Source: Trametes villosa
Lineage: Eukaryota; Basidiomycota; Agaricomycetes; Polyporales; Polyporaceae
DNA: 64,000 bases
NCBI GenBank assembly: GCA_002964805.2
Contig: PUDQ02000001.1
Coordinates: 4,426,001 to 4,490,000 of the forward strand
Direction of reading: 5' to 3'
Shown here: positions 53,681 through 63,552 of the stretch, piece after piece
Numbering within the stretch: the stretch's first letter is position 1
How the letters are laid out: each line of letters starts with the position of its first letter
The notes under the pieces: model-generated
The model's input: the letters and a program-made list of their open reading frames with translations, nothing else
Database searches by the model: none
What the model was told of the DNA's origin: nothing
Program-made: the position numbers and the translations under genes

Positions 53681-55861
53681 ATGGCTTCATTCCTTCGTAA
53701 CGATCTGTCTGCGCTCCTCGAACATCCTTATCTTGGCGACACCTTGACGTTTCCGGCGCTCATCACCTTCATTCGCATCATAAGCCATCTGCGCGATCAG
53801 CTCCTGTGGACCGGCTCCCCGTACTCAAAGCAACGGCCTCTCCAGCTTCCGGCGGATGTGGCTATGTTCTTGGCTTCAGCCTTGGATATCCTCCCTGCCC
53901 ATGTTGCCGACCTCTGGGAGACTGTGGGAGATGCCGCATGGGCGTTCATGCCGGATGAGGTTACCCGGGGTGCGCCATCTCGGGACCTTGTAAGGTTGTT
54001 TGTGCAGCACGGTGCGGCTTACAATATAGGTGCGTGTATTCCTACTCTTCAGCATAGATGTTCCCTGATTGACACCGTTATTACAGCTGCATATAACTTT
54101 CACCCCCCTACCCGATTCTGCCTCTCACCGCATTGCGTGTACACCGAAGAGCAAAGGCGGGGAGAACCACGCGTACTCGGTTCCAAGATCTCTACCCGGG
54201 TTGTCTACTATACCAGGGACCATGGACCCGTTCCTGCCTTATGTCACTCTGCAAGATGCGACCGTACGTGACTTCTTATATATATCCGACTTGTCTCAAC
54301 AGGTACCCGTTGTATAGAATGTGGTGTGCGGTACTATCCGAATTATTTCGTTGACGGTACACTATCCCGCTCCTATTATGGGGACCTCCCGTCGGCAATC
54401 CATGTCACTACCCATGTGTTCGCTGAGGCAGATCTATGCACCCGCTTCGCCAATGCTGCTGCGTGCGCCTGGTTAGTAGTATTTTATAAATCAATATTTA
54501 ATCCTCTAAACATTCACAAGGGTGTCGTTCACCAACAATGCCCGTATCTATAACCTCGAACACGATGCGGCTATCAAACAATTCCCACCTGGTTGGTCTA
54601 ACGATCCGGCACTGTCCTCCATCGTTGTTGGTGATGCATTCTTCCTCCTTGGCTTGCTTCGTGACATGAAGGAGCGAAACCGTACTCTGCTTCTACAAAA
54701 CCAAGGAGATCAAGCCACCCGTCTTGAGCCCGCTCTTCTGGAGAGAACCGCATCCCTTGTCGGACCAGGTCGAGACTCATGGAACCACTTATGCGATAAG
54801 TGTTGTATTACTAAAGAGCAAAACGGAGAGCATGGTGAGCACACAACTTTTATATCTCTATGCTAAGCTTACAAAATATCAAAGCCTTCATACGCGCAGT
54901 AGTAATGGACGGCATCTCTATTGGTCGTCCGTGCTGCAACTTCCACGACTGTCAGAAGCCTCTACAGTCCCAGCGCGACCGCTACTGTCAAGATCACAAG
55001 GAGCTCAGCAATGTTTGTGTTGTTGTGGGGTGTGAAGCCCTAGCGACAGCCAAACATCAAATCTGCCCTGAACCATCCCATCGTGCTCTTGAAGACCCCT
55101 CCAGCCGATCTGCCCTGTTTGTGCTGCGCAGGCGCTTGGAGCGACTTCGAGCCTCTTCTCTTGAAGACGACGGTGATGGCATTACCGATGAGCTCATTGA
55201 AGTTGACGATGAAGGTGAATGCCCCACAAAGCCAGACGCAGGCAATATCAAGCCCCGTGCACGCTTCGGACGCAGGCGCACCCACAACGAGCAGCTTGTT
55301 GTCGCCACTTGCGGTGTCCTTCTGGGTCGAGCCACGATGTATGGGTCAGAGGGAATAGATGGGACAAGGGTGCGTGCAGCTTGTTTTTGTCCTCATTGCC
55401 TGAGCTAGTTATTAATATATCTATCAATATAGAATTTCCTGCATGCCTTGTTCCCAACACAGAAATCTGTCCCTGAGGTCATCTTTTACGACAATGCCTG
55501 CTCATTCAAAAAGCACATCTTGAACACTGGGGACAACCACTTCGACCGCTGCGCTATGCCGGTCGACCCCTTCCACGCCAAAACTAAGCACAAGGACAGC
55601 GATGCATTTTGCGGTCAACACTGTAATGCAGCGTTGTTTCCTGAGCTTCTAGTCGGCAACAAGTGGCGCTTCAACTCCTCCGCTGCGGAGATGACAAATG
55701 CTTGGTTTGGTGGATTCCAGGCTATAGTGCGGGAGATGCGGGCCTCACGGTATGATTTCTTTTTGGATGAGATGATCAAGATTCGGAACCAGATAATTAT
55801 AGCAGAGCTAGAGAAAGCTAAAGCATATCCTTCTGATGTTCCTAGGAAGCTATTGATCTAG
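53681..55861 (+). CDS. KDZ transposase with CxC5- and CxC6-type cysteine clusters
   Basis: This is the transposase of the surrounding element. Spliced by eye it is one open protein of about 600 residues starting MASFLRNDLSALLEHPYLGD. An N-terminal helical part is followed by the CxC5-like cluster (RFCLSPHCVYTEE, VVYYTRDHGPVPALCHSARC, TRCIECGVRYYPNYFVDGTL) and the CxC6-like cluster (HLCDKCCITKEQNGE, VMDGISIGRPCCNFHDCQKP, SQRDRYCQDHKELSNVC, ICPEPSHRALED). The KDZ RNase H-like core then shows IFYDNACSFKKHI (catalytic Asp), AMPVDPFHAKTKHKDSDAFC and WRFNSSAAEMTNAWFGGFQA (catalytic-type Glu). It ends DVPRKLLI. Introns at about 54030-54088, 54263-54301, 54474-54521, 54834-54896 and 55371-55431 keep the frame. 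No stop or frameshift was seen, so it may be active. The start was chosen as the first ATG after the CT-rich leader; an in-frame ATG at 53540 is possible. Confidence 0.9.
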
Positions 55862-55929
55862 TAATTTTAATTCCAGTTCTCATCCTTGATTTGTCAGGAT
55901 GTGTTTGAAAGGGTGTCAAGTGCAAGCAG

Positions 55930-56510
55930 TGATGCACCCAGTGCCACGCTAATCCCAGAAATTGCAACAAATAGGGCAGCCTCTTAGCGTAGTCTCGCAG
56001 CTTGCAGTGATGCGCACGGTGCCACGCTGGCCCCAGAATTTGCCGCTAATGCCTCTCCCCTCTGCCCTCTGCGGACTAGCGGGCAGCGCCCTGCGCCTCC
56101 TCCAGCAAGAGTGCACGGGACTACAACACCAGCAGGAGCGCATTGATACACCCAGTGTGATGCTGATCCCAGAAATCACGACACAGGCGGTGGCGCTCAC
56201 ACCCAGAGTTCGCGATGGCAGCGTGCGCGCACAGAGCTCGTGACGGGCTTTGGGAACAAATGCACACAGGAGCGCATTGGCTGACGCGGATATGGAGTGA
56301 GTCATTGGCTAGTTGGGGTGTGCGCAGCATGGCTGCACCTAGCGCGCCTGTGAATGGGGAGGGGACAGTTTGTGCGTGCGGAGTTTGCGCGCTGATGCGC
56401 ACGGTGTACCTCTGGCCCCAGAGCCGGCCACCGTAGGCCCTCCTCTTCGCAGGCTAACATGCAGCGCAGCGCGCCTCCTCCAGTGAGTGCGCACGGTCCA
56501 CCACTGCCAG
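55930..56510. repeat. Imperfect direct repeats inside the KDZ element
   Basis: A roughly 35-bp unit of form TGAT(G/A)C(G/A)C(A/C)C(G/A)GTG followed by CTG(G/A)(C/T)CCCAGA recurs at about 55930, 56008, 56145 and 56392. A larger block of about 130 bp (56008-56135) recurs at 56392-56512, sharing GATGCGCACGGTG, GGCCCCAGA, a GCAGCGC part and CGCCTCCTCCAG. This 1.4-kb stretch between the two genes has no other gene. Confidence 0.6.
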
Positions 56511-57270
56511 CGGCAACATATCAGACTTGTTTGCGGAGGCTTCGCAGCTTCGCGCGCCCAAAGGCGTGTCGGCCGAGTAGGCGGAGCACAAGTCATCGCC
56601 AAGGAGACGGGCACAACTCGCGAGGCCCTTGTCAGGTGCTGCCGCCAAGAGCGAGGCGGGCATTCCGAGTACGCGCACGGCGGGGCCCCTGAGAGCAGTC
56701 TGGGCTGTGCTCTGCGTTGCGTTGCGAACTGCGTCCCGCATCTCTCCTTGCGACAATCCCCGATCAACTGCGGCGTAACTAGAGTACCTCCACGTTTTGT
56801 GTTCATGCCTCGAGCCTTGCGAGATGTGCCAGCACATCGCGAGTCCATCGCAAGGGCACCCCGACTTGAACCTCGCGTCTCCCTTGCTCCGCGCTTAGCT
56901 TCCCTCCAGGCCTCGTCCTCCGAAGGCCCTCGGCCTGTCTCTGGCTGCCCTAAGGCGATACTTAAATGCATCACCGTGCACCGGGTGTATCAGCACAGCA
57001 CTGCAGACTACTTGCTAGCAGCCTATATAAGGTGGCTATTTGTAACTCAAATAACTCAGGAAATATTTGACCGCAATACAATTTGAATGCATCAGCAGAT
57101 CCCTTGGACCCAGAAGCTGCCACCTATATACATAGCTTGTCTTGCTAATTTATGCCTCATCAAATACAATGGGTTTTGCGCCAGCAAAAAGTGATGCTTT
57201 TAATTGATTATGCCCCGGTAGTGTGGGTGTAAACATAAACTAGTCGGTGGATGGAGAGTGTGTAAGAGGT

Positions 57271-59260
57271 CTAGTAAAATGGGTCCAAATCAAGGAAGAG
57301 GTCAGATGGGAGTGAACCAGAAGGGATATTAAACTGCTCAGAGGTTATGTCAGTAGATATGGCTTGGATGGGGTCATCAAGCAGGGGTGTAAGAATAGCA
57401 GGTAATGGCTCATAAGCAGGTACGGGAGAGATGTTCAACCAGGCAGCAGGGTCAAATGATGCATCAACACTAGAAGGGTTAGAAGCTGAAGGAATTAGGG
57501 AAGAAAGATCATTAGAAAAATTGGAAGATGCAATATTTGACAAAAACTCTGAAAATTGAGTAGGCGATGAGGGCATACCAGATGGAATATCAGAATCTGC
57601 ACAAAATGGGGAGGAGAGAGGAAGGAAGCTAGTGGCAGCAAAGGAGGGATCAACGGGTGTCGTGTCTAGATTGCCTGATCCGGCTATTTGAAAGACCTTA
57701 GCAGTAAGTGCATGCGAGCAGCTCTGATCACTCACCACCAAGACGTGTGGCCGGTCGTTCAGTTGCGTACCATGGCAGGACTGACCGGTCATTCTCCAGG
57801 TTGGATACTGCCTTGCTGTATGCTGAGAAGGTAGTGGTGGTGTCCCGATACGTACCCCAGAGTTCTTCATCCCCACGTCGAAGGGCCCGCTTGATAGCGT
57901 TGAAATTAGCCTTCTTGCACTTGATACCAAGAAGATTGCGCTCCAGGGCCGGGATAAGGTCAAGCTGAGCAGAGGTACGCAGGGTGTCGACCGCCTTCAC
58001 GAAGTCCCAGACGTCTGAGAAGGTGTACGAAGAGGGGAACTGTTTCTGACCACCAGATGGTGTACGGGAAGATGGCAGGGCAGCCGACGACATGGGCCCC
58101 GAGGTGGGTAGGACGCAAGGCTTCAGGCGCTTGGCAAGGTGTTGAGGCGACTGATGGGAAGGGGATGGTGAACGGGGACGCTTGATGGTAGTGGATGTGC
58201 CGAGGGTAAGGGATAGGGTGAGGCCAACACAGTCATCATTCGAGAGGGCGGGAAGACGCAGATAAACCTCGGCCCTGCCGCTTTCCACAGTACCAGCTGA
58301 CTCGAGGTCGACAGTAACCCACACACTAGTCGTCCAGTCGAGGATAGAGCAGTGAGATGTTTGAGGAGGAAGAACTGCGAGGAGAGTCGGTAGAGATGAC
58401 AAGACATAGAGCGGGTGTGCAGGGAGATGGATCCGCAATTGAACCGCTTCCTGACCTGCCTAAGCACTCACATGAGGACGGTGTGGGTAGCGTCAATGAG
58501 CACCACAACATACCTCTATCCAGACACGGAACAGAACCGTTCGCTTCAGCCTCTCCTCAGCATGCAGCACACCTAGCCGCTGCACAGACTCCTCCTCACA
58601 TCGACGATCATCTCTCTGGCGCACTAAGTAGGCACCGAGCGCCTGGTTTGTTGTCCATAGGGAGCTCAACGGCTGCGCATAGGACGTCGAGGAGCCAGGA
58701 TCGAGTGATGGCGCATTCACAGATGACAGGGTGGACGAAGCGGCGGGCATCGGCAAGCTCGAAGACGGCATGGTGACGGGCATGGACAGCAGTGGCACGG
58801 ACAACGGGGGCACGGACATCGGGGACGCAGGCGATGACGAAGACGCAGCAGACGATGCGAGCGATGCAGACGGCGCGGTTGCAGACACCGTCGCTAAAGT
58901 TCAAAGACAAGGATTCACGATACTATACCAATCTAGGGCTCAAAGCGGTCATACCTGATACCTCGACTGATGGGGTCCCGAGCACCGGGTCGCATGTATT
59001 GGACGACGTGTCTACATGAGAACGAACAAGGGTAGATGATGCAGAGGGGAGGAGAGCGGGGTTGGAACCGGGAGTGGGGACGGGAACGGTGCTTGACGTC
59101 GCCTGCCGGCGAACCTTCCGGTGGTATGCACTACGGCAGGACACCGACGGGTTCAGCTTGCAGCACGGTGTGCACAAGTCGCAGCCGGCGGCAGCCTTGT
59201 CCTTGCACCAGGTAGCACCAGTGCGGGCACATTCCACCCGCGGAGGCATCAGGATAGCCT
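57271..59260 (-). CDS. KDZ-element companion gene, cysteine-rich N-terminus, unknown function
   Basis: This is a second gene inside the KDZ element, convergent with the transposase. The 3' exons are clear. A Cys-rich module (VECARTGATWCKDKAAAGC, then CDLCTPCCKLNPSVSCRSAY) is followed by a basic RKVRRQ, a Ser-rich linker and a helical segment YLVRQRDDRRCEEESVQRL. A core follows (RTVLFRVWIEAGQEAVQLRI, LPAHPLYVLSS, ILDWTTSVWVTVDLE), then YTFSDVWDFVKAVDTLRTSA, LLGIKCKKANFNAIKRALRR and an acidic, hydrophobic tail ending LPSDLFLDLDPFY. Introns at about 58866-58925, 58460-58510 and 57676-57732 join in phase. The 5' end is uncertain; coding may begin further upstream, up to about 59,600. Zinc-binding head plus acidic tail suggests a DNA-binding regulator or transposition accessory factor (inference). 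I do not recognise the family. Confidence 0.65.
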
Positions 59261-59651
59261 CAAGAACGGATGAGCACGAGGGAAGACGCCATGGGGCACG
59301 AGGCTACTCACCGTGGGTTGTTGGATATCGCCTAGCAGCCGAGTCGAGCAAGGTTCTAAGATGTAACAAAGGTATCAGCACGAGTTCGTAGTAATCCAAG
59401 GAGGATCTCACGCACCATAGAAAGCCGGCTAAACGAGGGCACCCAACCGTGATCTCCGAGCTTGGCGAGGACGAACCCGAGGTCCTTAGGCCTACCAGCG
59501 AGGCCACCTACAAGTGCGAGGACGCAAGAGGCGAGCAGAGCAGTAGAGTGTAGAATAGAAGCGGGCAGCGGAGACGAGGACGACGAGGAGAGAAGACCAG
59601 CCTTATAATTCGGATGGTGGAGGTCGAGGAGAGGGGGCGCGTCAGTGCTTG

Positions 59652-59790
59652 CGCGGCCACGACCGCGGCCACGGCCACGGCCACGGCCACAGGCGCTTAG
59701 GCGGCTACGGCCACGGCCACGGCCAGACACTTTTTTCCCAGCGCTCGCAGCCGTAGCCGGCCACGGCCACGGCCACATGGCCGGCTCCCT
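59652..59790. repeat. Right subterminal GGCCAC(G) repeat array of the KDZ element
   Basis: Consecutive GGCCAC hexamers occur in three runs (about 59662-59689, 59706-59728 and 59759-59778). The left end has the same motif singly in both orientations. Such arrays are typical transposase-binding zones. Confidence 0.65.
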
Positions 59791-59808
59791 GGGGAATCTA
59801 ACGTTCCC
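59761..59808 (-). repeat. Right terminal inverted repeat of the KDZ element
   Basis: Read on the minus strand it starts GGGAACGTTAG and matches 53248-53295 at 39 of 48 positions. Confidence 0.88.
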
Positions 59809-59816
59809 ATTGATAC
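59809..59816. repeat. 8-bp target-site duplication of the KDZ element, right
   Basis: ATTGATAC, identical to 53240-53247. Confidence 0.88.
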
Positions 59817-60350
59817 TGGCTCCTCGCTGCACTCTGCTGTCAGGATACCCGGTATGTAGTGGAAGAAGGTCGAACGGGAGCAAGAGAGACGGCGTCATGC
59901 CGCTATACTAATAGTAGCCGTCCCACTGCCAAACGCCAGTGCGACTTGACTGGGCGCTTGATCGACAGCTTCTTCTTCGACACTGCCTGTACCCAGTGCG
60001 TAACTTCTCGCTCATCATAATCAATCGGCGACCGCCTACGTTCTCCATGAGTTTGCATATTGAAGTGCTACACGATAGCGATCATGCTGTGTTCCGAGCT
60101 CTGACCAAGTGGCAGTGTATCGAACATACTGTTCAAGGGTGCCGAGCTAAAGCTTCCTGCACAGGGAGGTATCCTACAAAGCGTCCGCCTGAGGCTGTCG
60201 CAGGATCTGTCGGTGGGACAGCGTACAACCGAGACGATCGACGGCGCTGACCCTTCTGCTAAATCACAGTGACTGTCCGCTTTGGAATGTGAACCAACTC
60301 GGGGCTGCCTCGTTAGCGCCCAGACCGACGGTCAGCCTCCTCCCGCCGCC

Positions 60351-60671
60351 ATGGACAACGCTCCCCGGTCCGCCGGGGTGTCTCGCTGTCGCTCTTCGTC
60401 GCATTTCTATCGCCCTCAAGCTCTACTCGCCGCCGCCTCAAGCCTCACTCGCCACCAGCTCAAGTCCGACTCGCCGTCACTTCAAGCGTCAGCTCAAGCC
60501 AGACTCGCCGCCGTCTCAAGCACAACACCAGCATACTCGTCAACTACCGTCCAACTCCATGTCGAACTACGCCAGCCCCATCCACACGAGGATGTTCCTC
60601 GATACCACCACCCGCACCCCCATCGTGGTGGGCGACAATCCTCGCGCTGGTGTGGGACCCCTCAAGCCTGA
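60351..60671 (+). other. 106-codon overlapping ORF at the 5' end of paralogue 2
   Basis: Begins MDNAPRSAGVSRCRSSSHFY and ends at the same place relative to the main gene as its counterpart at 15838-16158. Length is identical (106 codons), and it overlaps the first 113 bases of the main frame. Confidence 0.35.
60415..60540 (+). repeat. Degenerate about 20-bp tandem repeats in the leader of paralogue 2
   Basis: Imperfect CTCAAGC/ACTCGCCG units, the counterpart of 15975-16110. They encode LAAASS/QASAQAR-like repeats in the overlapping frame. Confidence 0.6.
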
Positions 60672-63552
60672 GGGGGGCACCGTCGCAGCTCTGCGTCGGA
60701 AGTTCGCCGCCATGGACGTCCCTGGCCCAGTCAAGCCGGCCGAAGACAAGTACACCCGCACGGTGAAGAGTCTCAAGACGGTCGACAACGGCCTGAGCAA
60801 GGTACGTACATAGTTCTACGAGAGGATCGCAGTACTTACCTGCATCCAGGTTCGCCAGCCCATTGCGAATCAGCCCCTCAAGGTCATGGGCGAGGAGGTG
60901 GTTCGTCCCGCAGGAGAAGCCGTCAAGGTATGTCGGCGTATGTTTGTCTATTCATTCTTCCTGACGTCCTTGTAGTTGCGCAAGAACTCCCTCGAGTCTC
61001 TGCACAATGCTTCTCCTCGGTGCAAGGACTCCGAAGGCACTCGCACTGCTGTCAGCTCCAAGAGCGGCGCGCCTCTCCCGGGCACCGTCCCTGTTGCTGC
61101 GGAGGACATCAAGGCGCCTCAGCCTGCGGTTGCCGAACGTCTCGAGCCCGCCGCCGTCCCTCAACAGACTCGGACTCCGACGCGGATGGCCCTCGAGCGC
61201 TTTTTGTACGGCGACGACACCGAGGAGCTACAGAAGCCGCGGGGCCCCTGGGCACAGATCACGGCCGCCAGGGTACGTCGCTGGCAGGTCCCTCGCCAAG
61301 GCGGTGTCCGCAACTTGGCCAGCCGTTGGGACGCAAGGGCTGCTTCAGGCGCAGTCATGCCGCACAGCAACACTCCCATGCCGGCGGGGCACCGAGTCGA
61401 AAGCGCGTCAACCCCTTGCCTCGACGAGCCCTCGGTCGTGCCGCAGATCGTCTCGGAGGACCTTGCTCCTGCACCTATCGAGACGACTTCGGCTGAGGTT
61501 GAGGAAGCCCCGGCGACATCCGTACGCGTCGCTGGACCTATCGCTCCTCTCGAGTCGGACTCGTCTGAGGAGCCTATCCAGCTCGTCGAGCCGCTCGTAC
61601 TGCTTGGCGAAGGTGACGATAGGGCCACCGCCCTGACTGCGCAGAACGTCGTTCTTGCCGTTCTCGCGGAGGCCGAAGTGGGATCTTCCGCGCCCGCTTC
61701 CGCCGTCGAGGTCGCTCCGAGGCTTGTTCTCGCCGAGGTAGCCCCCATCGAGCAGTCAGCCAGCATCACTCCCCCCGAATTGTCCCTCGAGCTCGTTGAG
61801 CGGTCCCTGTCGCTCGGAGACAACGACGGCAGCACAACTACTTCGACTACAGAGGACGTCGTCCCTGGCGCTCATGTGGAGACCGATGAGGGGTCTCCCG
61901 TAGTAGTCGAAGAGGTTGAACGTCGTATGGAGCAGACCGCTTCCAAGGAGGACCAACAGCGCCCAAGCTACCATGCCGAGCCAAGCCTCGCGGCCCTCGC
62001 GGAGACCGACCAGCCGAAGCCTTCTGCGCGGCTTAGGGCGTGGCCGAAGCTCGATTTCCCTCTCCTGGCCTACGACTCCCCCTTGGCAACGCTGCGCCGC
62101 GACGTTCTTCGCACGTTCGGACCCCCACCCTCGCGGTGCTCAGGAGCCTCGTGCCCTTGCCAGCAGCCCGATCTGACTTTGGAGGAGCTGAGCGTCATGC
62201 CCGCTGGAGACATGCCTGATCTCGCCGTCTTCACGAAGGCGCCAACCTCCCTGTCGATCGCTTCGCAGCTGGACTCCCGTGAGGCCGTCCTGGGACCCAA
62301 GGTGGAGGAAGAGGAACGCGAGGACGACGACGAGGCCCTTCTCGTCAGTACAGCGCCCACGAGCAGCATTACGTCGTCGTTCTCTCGCATCCAGGTCCGC
62401 CTGGAGTCCCCGTCCAACACCTTCGAGTTCCCGGAGCTGGAGCCTACGGAGCCTTCCATGAAGCGCGAGGTCGCCGATGAGCCATCGGTCGCATTCGAGG
62501 CGCGCGAGGTTGCGAGGATCGATCCCGACGGATCGTCCACTGATCTCGCGCTCATGGCTCCATGGCGACCACCCTCCATCGACGACCTCCGCCAGCAGGT
62601 GGAAGCACTGACAGCTGCGTGTATGGAGCCCCCTCTCGTCGCTGAGGGGGCTCCCTGCGATGCTGAGTCCCTCACCGTCGTCTCGCATGTGCGTCCGCAG
62701 CCCTTCGTGGAGGATGCCGTGCACGCGGAGGATGGCTCCGAGTATGAGGATCGCGCCGGTCTCTCGGAGAGTGACTTCGACGCGTCGTTCGACACTGCGT
62801 CGAAGAGCTTCGGGGAGGACCTCCACTCCCTGACGCCCTCACCAACGACCGGCTCCCTCTATCTCCCAGCCACACCATCGCTCGACAACGACGACACGAA
62901 CTCTTGGTCGCCTTCGGCATCGCCTACTTCGGCAGGTCCACGTACGCCCTTCGGGAACGACTGTCGGGCAGCCTGCGGTGCCCCATGCCCCGAATGCACC
63001 ACCAAGGTCACAGCATTTCTGGCCCCGCTGCCAGCACTACCCTCACTCCACACCTGCTTTGATTCTGTCGATTCAATCATTAATGTAAGTTGTGATTTCT
63101 CGGCTTCTGAATCTGCGCTGATCTTGATCACTAGCTTTACTTGTACGACGACGAGTCCGTCGACGCCGCGGCAGCGGAGCAGGCTTGTTCTAAGCCTGCT
63201 CCGTTGTCTTGTATTCCGTACCGTGAGAGGAACGAAGTCCTCAAGGCAAGCACCATATCATATCCCATGTTTATTTGCTAACATTGCTCGCATATTCTAG
63301 GCCACCGCTGCGTCCAGCTCACAGGAAAACATAGCTTCGCTGTTCAAGCGAGGCGATGACGCCCTGTCAGGACTCGGACTCAACATATTCGTTGAAGAGG
63401 ACGATGACGTCTGTCCTCTTCCCGGCCACTTCGATCTCGATCTCCGCTACACGGACCAGGTATGCCACGATTTATGCCTTGAGCCCAACTCGTGCTGACT
63501 ATAGACAAGCCACTCCCTGTCGGACAGCCTGTCGGGCTGTGGGGGTGGCTGA
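60559..63552 (+). CDS. 915-aa Ser/Glu/Pro-rich protein of unknown function, paralogue 2
   Basis: This is the paralogue of the gene at 12939-15950, with the same six exons (60559-60801, a 78-nt exon near 60850-60927, 60976-63084, 63135-63245, 63301-63459, 63505-63552), adding up to 915 residues. Exon 1 (81 residues) differs from copy 1 at only five positions. The acidic middle differs more and has lost a block around the SDSSEEPIQLVEPLV region. Cys clusters CSGASCPC and RAACGAPCPEC are kept. The sequence before the fourth intron has changed (PYRERNEVLK against PSWVRDGDLK), and that intron (63246-63300) starts GC instead of GT. The protein ends SLSDSLSGCGGG, as in copy 1. No recognised domain, signal peptide or membrane segment. 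Both intact paralogues imply maintenance of coding capacity. Function unknown. Confidence 0.75.
63246..63300 (+). other. GC-AG intron in paralogue 2
   Basis: The donor reads AAG|GCAAGC where paralogue 1 has AAG|GTAAGC; the acceptor is TTCTAG. Splicing keeps the frame; retention would add about 18 codons before a stop at 63298-63300. Confidence 0.65.

Larger units (their letters stand above)
53248..59808. mobile_element. Complete 6,561-bp KDZ DNA transposon
   Basis: KDZ (Kyakuja-Dileera-Zisupton) elements are cut-and-paste transposons expanded in basidiomycetes. This one is bounded by inverted repeats at 53248-53295 and 59761-59808 (48 bp, 39 matching positions, including CAGGGAGCCG and GCCGTGGCCGTGG), with an identical 8-bp duplication ATTGATAC on both sides. 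It carries a transposase gene (+, 53681-55861) and a convergent second gene (-, about 57271-59260). Subterminal zones are packed with GGCCACGG/CCGTGGCC units: at both ends of 53270-53405, and in long runs at 59652-59790. The region between the two genes (55862-57270) has imperfect direct repeats. An intact transposase frame plus a perfect duplication suggests recent insertion. It lands within about 30 bp of the start of duplicated unit copy 2. Confidence 0.9.
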
